Below are positions 45,806 to 54,202 of a stretch of DNA of 64,000 nucleotides, in pieces. Both the position numbers and the translations under genes were made by a program. Position 1 is the first letter of the stretch. Every line of letters begins with the position of its first letter. The notes beneath the pieces are model-generated. The model searched no databases. It saw only the letters and a list, made by a program, of their open reading frames with translations, and had not been told where the DNA came from. The stretch spans positions 62,001-126,000 of the forward strand of contig NZ_JBHUEM010000024.1 of assembly GCF_042680805.1 (NCBI RefSeq), given 5' to 3'. Source of the stretch: Bacillus_CJ salitolerans (lineage in GTDB: Bacteria > Bacillota > Bacilli > Bacillales > SA4).

Positions 45806-46218
45806 TACTTTGATTTGAACTCGTGATGATGTTTCCACATTAAGTATCGATACCGAATGGTACATCCGATACAATAACCACTTAATGCTAACGCGGAAGC
45901 TATGATAACCATTCCACTGAAAATATAACCAATCACTGTATATTTAATTGTAAACGCAAGTAATGATATTCCCAGGCAGATTGTTGCAATCCATTGATTA
46001 AATAGCTGCTGCTCACGGTCTTCTTGTCTATACTGATTAAATGGTTTCTTTAGAAACACCTTGCCCATTAACATAACTGGATTTTGTTTCGTGACTACTG
46101 TGATAACTCCAGCTACAAAAGGGAGAAGTAATAATAGTTTTCCGAAAAATAAGCTTATTAAAACAGTTATCAAAATGAATGATTGATTTATTTGGACTAA
46201 AGGCTTCGGTATATTCAA
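45805..46218 (-). CDS. DUF4395-family membrane protein
   Basis: This 137-residue protein has four membrane helices and the family C-terminus GYCIGCTIRYRY, with two Cys three residues apart. DUF4395 members often occur with thioredoxin-like proteins, so a redox role has been suggested, but none is present here. It starts at TTG after AGGAGGG. Confidence 0.7.
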   Translation of the reverse strand: MNIPKPLVQINQSFILITVLISLFFGKLLLLLPFVAGVITVVTKQNPVMLMGKVFLKKPFNQYRQEDREQQLFNQWIATICLGISLLAFTIKYTVIGYIFSGMVIIASALALSGYCIGCTIRYRYLMWKHHHEFKSK

Positions 46219-46339
46219 TTCTATCCCTCCTTATTATGCTCATTATACCAAGTGATTTAGTTGGTTTTCAATCATATGAAATATTGTTTTCATATTCGTC
46301 TATACTAATCAAAACGAAAACAAACAAGAGAGGGAACTT

Positions 46340-46561
46340 ATGAAACAATGGGAGAAAAAATTCTCAGCATGGATAAACACGAATGAACTAATTTATGTGG
46401 AGACGATGAAGCAGAGGATTGGGCGCTCTCTAATATATGGAAGGCTCCTTTCTTTTAATATGGATGAACAGTTTATACAGCTATATAACGACGATGATAA
46501 GAGAGTTGATATGATTCCATTCAAGGAAATCGATCAAATTGGATCTACAAAGGAAAGGTAG
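46340..46561 (+). CDS. Hypothetical 73-aa protein
   Basis: A 73-residue soluble protein starts after GAGAGGGAAC. It has beta-strand-like segments (LIYGRLLSFNMDEQFIQLYNDD, then VDMIPFKEIDQI), a pattern like a small barrel or SH3-like fold that might bind protein or RNA. It sits immediately before a secreted protein gene on the same strand. No family is recognised. Confidence 0.55.
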   Translation: MKQWEKKFSAWINTNELIYVETMKQRIGRSLIYGRLLSFNMDEQFIQLYNDDDKRVDMIPFKEIDQIGSTKER

Positions 46562-46580
46562 TGAGGTTATTTATACAAAG

Positions 46581-47120
46581 ATGGTGGTTTTTATTGCACT
46601 TTTTTTTGCCATGACCTACCAAATAGCATATGGAAAGGATACCCTATCTCCAGTAGCTGTTATTCACCAGTTTTACGAGGATGTAAGTCACAACCGCTGG
46701 GATGAAGCCCCCTATTGGTGGATAGAGCAGCAACGGGTTGAATTAAAAGGATTTTTTGAAAACGAAAATAATATTAGAGAGAAAAAAGGACTTTATAATC
46801 TGAAGGAAGCGAAGTTAGTTATGTGGAAAGAGCTACCGTATGAGTACGGCTTGAGTTATGTTCCAAGTGAGTATATGGATTTTTTTACAAAGGATAAGAA
46901 AATCTACTATGTCGGTGTGAACTACACAGTACATAAACAAACTCAGTCCTTTATTGATGGGACAAATTATTTTCTTATTGCAATGGTCCGTGAGAATGGA
47001 GATTGGAAAATTGCACTCACTACTCATGTGACTGTTTCCTCGATTATCGAAGACGGTCATGGTTTTGGTACGGAGGATGAATGTACTTATGATAAGAGAA
47101 GATTAAAGGATGTAGATTAG
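46581..47120 (+). CDS. Secreted hypothetical protein
   Basis: This 179-residue protein begins with a signal peptide (VVFIALFFAMTYQIAYG) and then has a domain with a conserved-looking FYEDVSHNRWDEAPYWW segment and a beta-rich C-terminus (VGVNYTVHKQ, NYFLIAMVRENGDWKIAL), the pattern of NTF2-like secreted domains. The open frame extends 14 codons upstream over the preceding gene, but 46581 is the first ATG next to the signal peptide. It is probably co-transcribed with the 73-aa gene. Function is unknown. Confidence 0.6.
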   Translation: MVVFIALFFAMTYQIAYGKDTLSPVAVIHQFYEDVSHNRWDEAPYWWIEQQRVELKGFFENENNIREKKGLYNLKEAKLVMWKELPYEYGLSYVPSEYMDFFTKDKKIYYVGVNYTVHKQTQSFIDGTNYFLIAMVRENGDWKIALTTHVTVSSIIEDGHGFGTEDECTYDKRRLKDVD

Positions 47121-47177
47121 GTCATTGCATATAATAGGTTCTTACTTACATAAACTTTAATCAACGCTTTAGCAATA

Positions 47178-47217
47178 AACAAAAAAGCAGAACAAGGATT
47201 AGTCCTGTCTGCTTTTA
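47178..47217. terminator. Terminator between secreted protein and PP2C genes
   Basis: AAAAGCAGA / TCTGCTTTT with an inner CAAGGA...TCCTG stem; T-runs on both strands allow it to serve both convergent genes. Confidence 0.75.
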
Positions 47218-47979
47218 ATACTTGTATTTAAAAACTAACATCGTAATATCATCTTTTTGTTGAAGATGTTCTGTAAAGCAGTGTAGTTCTTCAATAACAC
47301 CATTTTTAATATCCTCAACAGGAAGGGTGTGTATTCTGGAAAGTAGATTTATTAATCTTTTCTTATTATAAAGTTCCCCCTCCGAATTTTGAGCTTCAAT
47401 AATACCGTCTGTATAGAAAAATAAACAACTACCTTTTTCTATTATTAATTCGTGTTGCTCATACTCATAATGGGGCAGACCACCGATCATAATTCCTTTA
47501 CTTTCTAGGAACGTACTAGTTGAAGAGCTTGTCATTAGCAAAGGATATGCATGACCTGCATTCGCATATCTGATGGTGCTGGAAGCTGGATCCCAATCGG
47601 CACAAAACAATGTAACAAACGAAGTAAGTGACCGAAGATCCTCATAAAGAGCTTGGTTGATTAACGTTAACATTTCCGATGGATCATTTGCTTTCTGTGC
47701 TAAACTTCGAAATGCCCCTCTTATTAAGATCATTTGCATGGCAGCCGGGATCCCTTTACCCATTACATCCCCGATGACCATCCTAAGTTTGCCATCCGGC
47801 AACTTGCATACATCATAGTAATCTCCACCGATTAGCCTTGCGGGTATCGATATTCCAGAAACCTCTACACCTGAAGAGATGGGTGGAGTACTATTAAGTA
47901 GTTTCGTTTGGATATTTTTGGCTAGTTTAATTTCTCTTTTTAAAGTCTTATCCAATTCGTTTAGAATGGGAACACTCAT
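47215..47979 (-). CDS. PP2C (SpoIIE/RsbU-type) protein phosphatase
   Basis: This 254-residue phosphatase has a short coiled N-terminus (residues 1-30, like RsbU linkers) and a PPM catalytic domain with metal-ligand motifs GGDYYDV, GDVMGKGIPAA, ANAGHAYP, FYTDGIIEA and DDITML. In partner switching this class dephosphorylates STAS anti-anti-sigma proteins. Two STAS genes and a fused RsbT/W-like kinase lie just upstream on the same strand, which makes them the likely partners. It is the last gene of the island. Confidence 0.9.
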   Translation of the reverse strand: MSVPILNELDKTLKREIKLAKNIQTKLLNSTPPISSGVEVSGISIPARLIGGDYYDVCKLPDGKLRMVIGDVMGKGIPAAMQMILIRGAFRSLAQKANDPSEMLTLINQALYEDLRSLTSFVTLFCADWDPASSTIRYANAGHAYPLLMTSSSTSTFLESKGIMIGGLPHYEYEQHELIIEKGSCLFFYTDGIIEAQNSEGELYNKKRLINLLSRIHTLPVEDIKNGVIEELHCFTEHLQQKDDITMLVFKYKY

Positions 47980-48071
47980 ACTACCCCACCTTTATCCCAC
48001 GTGTAAATTTCCCGTAGTGTTTTTTACCTACTAAAAATATACCATGTTTTTCCGAGAAAGAAATCCTTCTT

Positions 48072-50186
48072 CTACTCACTAACTATTTTTTTTTCTGAAA
48101 AATGCCCAGTACCTACCATTTCTACCAAATTCATCTCCATCACAACCGTAGTCCCTTTTGGACTTGTATAAAGTTTCACCTTATCCATCATCTTCATGAG
48201 GAGATTAAACCCTTGACCTAATGATACTTTTGTTGAATAACCAGCTAAAAGAGTGGATTTAGGTAACTCTGATAAATCAATTCCACTTCCTTTGTCTTGA
48301 ACAACAATCTTAAGTGTCCCATTCTCATAGAATAGGTGTATTGAGCCTGAAGTTGCATGCTTGATCACATTTGTCACAACTTCTGATGTACAAAGTAAAA
48401 TTTGAAATGCCACCTTACTAGGAACATTTAACTGGGTTAAAATTTCCTGAACTAATTGTCTACTTAACGGGACATCTCCTTTCTTTTCAATTGGCAATGA
48501 ACCAATTGATTGTTTTTGAACGATATTATTCAGTTCCTTCATATCAATAAGTTCCATTTTTCCTTTCGTAACAGAAAAGATAACATCTCTATACAAAGTT
48601 TGGACTTGTTCATTTTTTTGTTTTTCAAATTCAAAAATGGGGGTTATATCAGTAAGTAAGAACTGATATCCATCTGGCACTTGAGTACAATAAACGTCAT
48701 AAAGTCTTCCAGCTTCATTTTCTACTATTTCCCTGATGATTCTTTGTTCCACTTGTACCTTCTCAATGAGAACAGTTAACTTTTGTTCAATATCAAGACT
48801 AACTTCCTGACCTTTTCCATCAATAAAAACCTGATGTTTGAATGTAAGGTGAGTCACACTTAATTTACTTAATAATTCAGAGTCTTTAAGTTTGTGACTA
48901 AGTTTAGAATCTACTTTTTTCTCAACTGATTCCTTCTCATGTACAACTTCTTCCACCGACTCACCTAAACACAGTTCCATAAATATATTTAAACTTACTT
49001 CAACTAACTTCGGATCAAGCTTATTCCCAGCAAGCTTACTAAACTCTTTTTTGGGATTTTTTATCTTTGGATCAAGTAAAAGATGATCGAGCTCATTGGC
49101 AACAGAAATGATTCTAGAGCCTAAAGGAATGCTTTCTTCGGCTAAATTATATGGAAAACCATTTCCATCCCACTGCTCATGATGATAGAAAACATATTCT
49201 GCTGCTTTGTCTAACCCTGATATTTCTTTCACCATCTTCGAACCCAATTCAATATGGTTCCTATATTCCCTTTCCTCTTCAATCGTTAAAGGGCCTCTTT
49301 TTATAAACAGTTTTTCACCTAATTGGAGCTTACCCATGTCATGAAAAAGGGCTGCATAATGAATTGAGTCAATTTCCTCCATGGGTAATTTTAATTCCTC
49401 AGCTATTCTTCTAGCCATTTTCCCTACCCGCGTAGAGTGACCACGGTTGATTAACAATTTCATTTCTGACACTTCTGAAAATTTCTCCATTGTTGATAAG
49501 AAGATTTTTCGAAGGTTAATAAATAAACCAAATGCGTATCTAAGTAGAAAATAGCAAAATACAACAAAGAAAGTAACAATAAAAAATAGGAGTGGTTGCT
49601 TTAAGCTGTAAATATAGACAAGGAACAATGTAATACTAGATGTCGTAAGAAACATATAGATAGCATCTAATAAAATATTTAACAAGGTTCCCCAGTAAGG
49701 TTTATTATTAAGTGTTGAAAAAACAACAGCAATCAATATATAGTTGACCAAAGAATGTATTCCTATAACAGCGAATAGTAGCAACATTGTTTTCCAATGA
49801 AAAATACTCTCGCGATCATATAGCCATTCAAAGAACAAACCTGCTACAATAATACAGATAATATATAGACTCAAATTAAACAAATTTTTCTTAATGTTTC
49901 TTTTTTTCCATAATAAGGCTGTAGTTAAGAGGAAAATAACGAGTTCCACTACAACTGCATTTTCCACTCCATAAAACAATAAAGCAATAAACGTAAAGGT
50001 TTGAGAACTAGTAAATAAGGTACCATTGGGAAGTTCAATTAAAAAATACTCTAATACCCCTGCCAAGATACCTAATGCAAGAATGACTTCAATACGGGAG
50101 TAATCGGTTGTAAGGAGGGATATGACTAATAATGTAAAACCAACCAATATTATTGAATTAATATATACATTTAATTTGGTTGGCAT
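48072..50186 (-). CDS. Membrane HD-GYP protein fused to RsbT/RsbW-like kinase
   Basis: The 704-residue protein has about seven membrane helices (residues 1-225), an HD-GYP domain (about 245-390: HDMGK, RNHIELG, YHHEQWDGNGFP, with GFP in place of GYP), a PAS-like segment (440-540) and a C-terminal GHKL ATPase (575-695) with SEVVTNVIKHA and GQGFNLLMKMMD, characteristic of RsbT/anti-sigma kinases. HD-GYP domains hydrolyse c-di-GMP. One chain thus couples c-di-GMP breakdown to a serine-kinase output. It follows the peptide gene and riboswitch 1; PP2C follows 92 bases later. Confidence 0.88.
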   Translation of the reverse strand: MPTKLNVYINSIILVGFTLLVISLLTTDYSRIEVILALGILAGVLEYFLIELPNGTLFTSSQTFTFIALLFYGVENAVVVELVIFLLTTALLWKKRNIKKNLFNLSLYIICIIVAGLFFEWLYDRESIFHWKTMLLLFAVIGIHSLVNYILIAVVFSTLNNKPYWGTLLNILLDAIYMFLTTSSITLFLVYIYSLKQPLLFFIVTFFVVFCYFLLRYAFGLFINLRKIFLSTMEKFSEVSEMKLLINRGHSTRVGKMARRIAEELKLPMEEIDSIHYAALFHDMGKLQLGEKLFIKRGPLTIEEEREYRNHIELGSKMVKEISGLDKAAEYVFYHHEQWDGNGFPYNLAEESIPLGSRIISVANELDHLLLDPKIKNPKKEFSKLAGNKLDPKLVEVSLNIFMELCLGESVEEVVHEKESVEKKVDSKLSHKLKDSELLSKLSVTHLTFKHQVFIDGKGQEVSLDIEQKLTVLIEKVQVEQRIIREIVENEAGRLYDVYCTQVPDGYQFLLTDITPIFEFEKQKNEQVQTLYRDVIFSVTKGKMELIDMKELNNIVQKQSIGSLPIEKKGDVPLSRQLVQEILTQLNVPSKVAFQILLCTSEVVTNVIKHATSGSIHLFYENGTLKIVVQDKGSGIDLSELPKSTLLAGYSTKVSLGQGFNLLMKMMDKVKLYTSPKGTTVVMEMNLVEMVGTGHFSEKKIVSE

Positions 50187-50323
50187 TTTCTTTCACATCC
50201 TTTTTTAAAATATGAGGAAATAACTTGTGGTTTAACAAATAAATTAATCAAGAAACATCTATTTTTTAATAAAAACTGGGGCGTAGGTACTGCTATTGAA
50301 TCCTTAAATCTAAAAGATTATGA

Positions 50324-50404
50324 TTATGGACGCCAAGGTACTCCTGCTACTGCAGATAATGCCATTGCAGCAAGAACCATGATTAGAAATACTTTACCTT
50401 TCAT
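50324..50404 (-). CDS. 26-aa signal-like peptide under c-di-GMP riboswitch
   Basis: A 26-residue peptide, MKGKVFLIMVLAAMALSAV then AGVPWRP, starts 6 bases after a strong GGAGGTT site that itself follows riboswitch 1 directly. A basic start, a hydrophobic core and small residues before AGVPWRP are what a signal peptide or tiny membrane peptide needs. It could be a secreted signalling peptide whose mature end is VPWRP-like, a small membrane regulator, or a leader coupled to the HD-GYP gene 137 bases downstream. It was found outside normal gene-length limits. Confidence 0.65.
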   Translation of the reverse strand: MKGKVFLIMVLAAMALSAVAGVPWRP

Positions 50405-50412
50405 GGGATCAA

Positions 50413-50502
50413 CCTCCTTCTTCGGTAACCGGCTGCCATTGAGATTTTCCTCTTTAGGCCCTAGCTTTGCGTCCTCGTCTTTCGAGCGAGTTTGCCCTTT
50501 TC
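50413..50502 (-). promoter_or_regulatory. GEMM-I cyclic-di-GMP riboswitch 1
   Basis: The minus-strand RNA carries all class I landmarks in order: GGGCAAAC, a CUCG...GAAA...CGAG hairpin, GGACGCAAAGC, GGGCCUAA, a second hairpin, then AUGGCAGCCGGUUACCG. The 3' side of stem P1 runs into GAAGAAGGAGG, the ribosome site of the 26-aa peptide, so ligand binding likely controls translation. No terminator lies between, which agrees with a translational mode (inference). Confidence 0.93.
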
Positions 50503-50586
50503 GATAAGAAAAACATCTATATTCTTTGAAAATCCTACGCCCCAAGATTGAAACCAATTTTAATGTTGAATCCTACTTTGTCAGAT

Positions 50587-51177
50587 TCAATCAATTTCTA
50601 GCCCTTTTTTGTTTTTGTGGAAGATATCAACGTAGCTTTTTATTCCAGTGATGGTATAAAAAAAGAAGATACACATCCCAAAAGTAATAATGACATCTCC
50701 TATGCTAATGACCTTATCAAATAATGCATAAGGCAAGTGAAGTGGAATAACATCACCTAGAAAAGGTAGCATTGTATGTTCATTGATTAATTGATGCTTT
50801 CGATAGCCTGATTCAAGAATTTCTATATAATGAGAAAGGTTTGCCGCTTCTAATGCTTTGCTAGATACCGGCATCCTTCCACCGTTTATGATAATGACTA
50901 GGAAGTTTAAAAACATCCCAACGGAGAAAAGTATAAAACCCGGTAAATGTTTATTGATCAACGCCCCTATTGAAAGCAGGAGATATGAAGCTGCGATAAA
51001 TAGAGAAAACCACTTTGTAAATGCTGAGTAATCATAAAGATACATGGCTATGAGTTGAAGGACAAAGCAGCTTAATATGAGATAAGGAGCTTTAATCTTA
51101 ACCTCCCATAAATGGTCAAATGACTTTGCACGTAAGTATGCAAATAGTATGGCTAGGAACAGATATTCATAAATCAT
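50587..51177 (-). CDS. DUF5317-like membrane protein
   Basis: This 196-residue protein has five to six membrane helices and a conserved-looking INGGRMPVSSKALEAANLSHY segment between helices, which I associate with DUF5317. The function is unknown. The ATG follows AGGAGGAATTAG. It is the last gene of the STAS-FapA-STAS operon and directly precedes the riboswitch 1 unit. Confidence 0.65.
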   Translation of the reverse strand: MIYEYLFLAILFAYLRAKSFDHLWEVKIKAPYLILSCFVLQLIAMYLYDYSAFTKWFSLFIAASYLLLSIGALINKHLPGFILFSVGMFLNFLVIIINGGRMPVSSKALEAANLSHYIEILESGYRKHQLINEHTMLPFLGDVIPLHLPYALFDKVISIGDVIITFGMCIFFFYTITGIKSYVDIFHKNKKGLEID

Positions 51178-51212
51178 CTAATTCCTCCTTTTCTTATAGA
51201 AGATACTAATTC

Positions 51213-51524
51213 CTAAACAAACACATCTTCTCCAACAATATCTGATATTTGGAGTATATCGAAAACCATCGCCACATCCTCATTTACATTCGTGATAGTT
51301 ACCTTAATATTTTGGTCTGTCAGCAGTTGGATGGTTTTCAACAAAAGTCCAATACCTGAGGAATCTACGAATGGTACCCTTTCAAAATTGAATACAACTG
51401 AACGATACGTAAGGAGACTTGGGGTTAATTCTTCCTCTATAATCTCAGTAGTTTCAATATCCAAATCTCCCTCTAGATCCACCCTTACTCCATCTTCTTG
51501 TTCCAGCAATGAGTACTTTAACAT
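51213..51524 (-). CDS. STAS-domain anti-anti-sigma factor (first)
   Basis: This 103-residue protein is a single STAS domain with the phospho-acceptor loop VPFVDSSGIGLLL, Ser near residue 57. The Ser agrees with SpoIIAA/RsbV-like proteins that are phosphorylated by RsbW/RsbT-like kinases and released by PP2C enzymes. Fourteen bases separate it from the FapA gene. A sigma factor or its anti-sigma factor is not seen in the window, so the final target is unknown. Confidence 0.88.
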   Translation of the reverse strand: MLKYSLLEQEDGVRVDLEGDLDIETTEIIEEELTPSLLTYRSVVFNFERVPFVDSSGIGLLLKTIQLLTDQNIKVTITNVNEDVAMVFDILQISDIVGEDVFV

Positions 51525-51537
51525 TCGATTTCCCCCT

Positions 51538-53592
51538 TTATGATTTAAACGCTATATTCCCTTCGTTGTCCAGGTAGGCAACAACCTCATAGGTGACATC
51601 TTGAAAGGTGTATTTAGACTTTCCAATTTTGATTGTAGTACCTTCCATTGCTTTATTTATTTTTATGGTTTGATCACTTGGAACAGATATTAAGGTTGTA
51701 ACACCACTTTCAGCACCAACTTCATTGATATCAACACCTAGTCTTCCATAAACCTCTCCACCTCTTAGAGCACCTTTAACTTTCAAACTACCACCTGCAT
51801 GGATAGTAGAGTGTGTACAACTTTTCCCTACTATTAACACATTACCACTACAATAAATCTTACTCTTTAGTACATTAGGTACTGTTATAAAGGAATCTTG
51901 ATCAATCGGTGAATCGCTTTCTTCATTTAGTTTCTTCATTTTTTGTGATAGTTGCTCTATACGTTCAATTGAAATGACTTCATTTGTTAAGGATAAAAAA
52001 AGATGATTTAGCGATATCGCTACTTCTTTCCATTCTTCATCTAAATACGTTTCTCCCTTTCTTACAACCTCTACATACTTTTTAGCTATGGATGGGAAGC
52101 TTTGAAACTTCTTTTCTAGTAATATTCGAATTAACGGCTTTAACCCACCATTAGATAAATCACTAGATTTAAAAGCTGGAGACAGCATCAGTTCATTGAC
52201 CACTTTCAGTAATTTTTCTGTTTGTTGATAGAGACTCCCTAGCAAATGTCCTAACTCAACCTGTAACATATTGTTTTTCCCTGCTGAAATCTCTGAACCA
52301 ACGATATTTCCATACGTAATGATGGAACCAGAAGTTGTCAAAATTGCTTTATTAACAAGCTTGTGAACATTAATTTCACCTTCAGCTTCCACAACCATAT
52401 TATTTACTTCTCCAACTATTTCTACATCACCTATAAACCGAATATTTCCAGATTCCAAATCTACATTTCCTTGGTGAACGAGCTTTGGTTTAACAGCTAC
52501 TGTAATCAGTTTTCCTCTTTGCTCCACTTGTGGTCGCCCTGACGCAGTTGCCACAATTTTATTTTCTTCAATGATAATTCCATTTCCAGGTCTCACAATC
52601 ACTGGGTATACCTTCGGGGCTGGTATTAATTCGTTTTGAACTGTATATCCCGATTCTCCTGGAATAGGGCGATGAATAATGCCAATCACTGCGCCTCTAT
52701 CCACAGCTGGAAAGGTTTGAACTTCTTTATAATCAATTCGTCCATCCTCTTTTTCAAGAAATTCATTATTACCTTGAAGGTTGACCAAATACTCGATCCA
52801 TCCATCATTTCCATCTGTTGGACTTTTACCTGTTGCAATTTCGAACGTGGACGGTTCTTCCACACTCGTTGCTTTTATAATTTCTTCTATATCGTAACCC
52901 TCGTTAATACCTAGCGATTTCAACTCATTGATAACATCATGTTGAGTTAAGCTGTTTATGATTTCTTTCTTTTCGTCCACTTTAACGTCAATATGGTAAT
53001 CCGGTACGACATCTTGTAAACTCCGGGTGATTGTGTAACCAGGTTCAACTGTTAATAAAACTATTAACCCTTGCTTATCTATCTTAATGGACCATTTTGT
53101 TTCTCTTTCCTCCAGAGAATCCACTTCAATTTCATAATGGTGTGCCTCAGAAACAATCGTTGTCTCTTCTGTTATGGATTGCCCATTCTTCATTAAACGT
53201 AGACCTTCTTGGATTGTCACTAAAGGAAACCTTGTGGGTGAATCTCTACAATATAGCCTTCCATCCTTCACCCACACTTTACCTTCGAGTGTATGGATGC
53301 TATCATCTACCTTTTCCTGAGGTTGAAGGACCTTTGTAAGGTCCTCCTCTCTCGGTTTATCTCCATCATTCAATATCTGTTGTGAGGAGTCATGAGAATT
53401 GTTCGAACGGTTTTCTTGGCCCTTTTGAATCGTAAGTTTAACAACCGCTTTTTTTGTCCCTAAACCTAAAAATCCTTTTTCATTCGACTGAATAATCTCA
53501 ATATCCACTTCATCTTTATTGACTCCTAGCGTATTTAAACCAATTATGATAGCGTCTTGAACGTCTTTTCCTTTCGCAACGATGGTTTGCAT
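51538..53592 (-). CDS. FapA (DUF342) protein with Jag_N domain
   Basis: This 684-residue protein begins with a Jag_N-type domain (residues 1-55: AKGKDVQDAIIIGLNTLGV...EKGFLGLGTKKAVV), as in the KhpB/Jag RNA-binding proteins, and has a DUF342/FapA region from about residue 205 (PGESGYTVQNELIPAP; ASGRP; SGNIRFIGDVEIVGEV) with a beta-helix and a helical insert. FapA proteins act as polar or polymerising scaffolds in other bacteria. Its place between two STAS genes hints at organising signalling. The ATG follows GGGAGGG. Confidence 0.8.
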   Translation of the reverse strand: MQTIVAKGKDVQDAIIIGLNTLGVNKDEVDIEIIQSNEKGFLGLGTKKAVVKLTIQKGQENRSNNSHDSSQQILNDGDKPREEDLTKVLQPQEKVDDSIHTLEGKVWVKDGRLYCRDSPTRFPLVTIQEGLRLMKNGQSITEETTIVSEAHHYEIEVDSLEERETKWSIKIDKQGLIVLLTVEPGYTITRSLQDVVPDYHIDVKVDEKKEIINSLTQHDVINELKSLGINEGYDIEEIIKATSVEEPSTFEIATGKSPTDGNDGWIEYLVNLQGNNEFLEKEDGRIDYKEVQTFPAVDRGAVIGIIHRPIPGESGYTVQNELIPAPKVYPVIVRPGNGIIIEENKIVATASGRPQVEQRGKLITVAVKPKLVHQGNVDLESGNIRFIGDVEIVGEVNNMVVEAEGEINVHKLVNKAILTTSGSIITYGNIVGSEISAGKNNMLQVELGHLLGSLYQQTEKLLKVVNELMLSPAFKSSDLSNGGLKPLIRILLEKKFQSFPSIAKKYVEVVRKGETYLDEEWKEVAISLNHLFLSLTNEVISIERIEQLSQKMKKLNEESDSPIDQDSFITVPNVLKSKIYCSGNVLIVGKSCTHSTIHAGGSLKVKGALRGGEVYGRLGVDINEVGAESGVTTLISVPSDQTIKINKAMEGTTIKIGKSKYTFQDVTYEVVAYLDNEGNIAFKS

Positions 53593-53632
53593 AATGACCC
53601 TCCCATCCAGTTAATTTGTGCAACGTTATACT

Positions 53633-53944
53633 TTAGATTTTTTGCAAGGCTTTTATAATTTGGTAAACACCAATTTCTTCAAAAACCTCATCCGTAAACT
53701 CATTCATACCTTGTAAAATGAGAGTAAAGTGTTTTTCAATAGAGATATGGGCAGCATTTATAATTGAACCGATCCCCGTAGAATCGATAAATTCTAGGTT
53801 TTTAAAATCAATGATTACAGTTTCTGGGCTTACGATTTCCTTTAAATGCTCATCAAGCATATAGCTTGTTGAAATATCTAGTATTCCTTTCAAATGAATC
53901 ACTAATTCGGATTCCTTCCTGTCTATATTAATGGATAGTCCCAT
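53633..53944 (-). CDS. STAS-domain anti-anti-sigma factor (second)
   Basis: This 103-residue STAS protein has the acceptor loop LEFIDSTGIGSII with Ser and Thr at the phospho-acceptor position. The ATG at 53944 follows GAGGTG; a longer in-frame reading runs back through the riboswitch terminator and is rejected. It is the first gene after riboswitch 2 and so the most directly c-di-GMP-controlled output. Confidence 0.88.
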   Translation of the reverse strand: MGLSINIDRKESELVIHLKGILDISTSYMLDEHLKEIVSPETVIIDFKNLEFIDSTGIGSIINAAHISIEKHFTLILQGMNEFTDEVFEEIGVYQIIKALQKI

Positions 53945-53983
53945 AGTATTCACCTCAATTCTCCTTGATTTTCTACGTATGAT

Positions 53984-54016
53984 AAAAAGCCCCCCAAAAG
54001 GTTGGGGGGCTTCAAT
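53984..54016 (-). terminator. Riboswitch 2 expression-platform terminator
   Basis: AAGCCCCCCAACC / TTGGGGGGCTT followed by TTTTATC forms a very stable intrinsic terminator between riboswitch 2 and the STAS-FapA operon, so c-di-GMP probably sets read-through. Confidence 0.9.
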
Positions 54017-54056
54017 AGATAGTACAAAAGCACTATAAACTGAATACAATTCCATC

Positions 54057-54140
54057 CTTTTCGGTAACCCGGCGATCTTAGCACTTTGGCCTTAGACCCG
54101 TGGCTTTGCGTCCTTATCTTTCAATAAGTTTGCCATTTTC
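54057..54140 (-). promoter_or_regulatory. GEMM-I cyclic-di-GMP riboswitch 2
   Basis: The minus-strand RNA has GGCAAAC, a CUUAU...GAAA...AUAAG hairpin, GGACGCAAAGC, GGGUCUAA, a second hairpin, and GCCGGGUUACCG, all class I conserved elements. A strong terminator starts about 45 bases downstream. Together they suggest transcriptional control of the STAS-FapA-STAS-DUF5317 operon. Whether c-di-GMP turns it on or off is not evident. Confidence 0.93.
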
Positions 54141-54202
54141 GTAGGTATAAGTTCTTATTTACTACTATTATCGGGTGTTTTATTATCATTTTTAGTGGTA
54201 AA

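Larger units (their letters stand above)
50277..50544. repeat. 11-bp inverted repeat flanking riboswitch 1 and peptide gene
   Basis: TGGGGCGTAGG at 50277-50287 and its perfect complement CCTACGCCCCA at 50534-50544 bracket the riboswitch and the peptide gene. A near-identical AUAGAUGUUU stretch follows each arm in the minus-strand RNA. In the transcript the arms could pair over about 245 bases. Confidence 0.65.

Noticed and set aside
50405..50557. N-terminal extension of the 26-aa peptide
   Set aside because: It would translate the riboswitch itself; the strong ribosome site lies just before the internal ATG.
53945..54055. N-terminal extension of the second STAS protein
   Set aside because: The extension reads through the riboswitch terminator hairpin and has no ribosome site; GAGGTG precedes the ATG at 53944.
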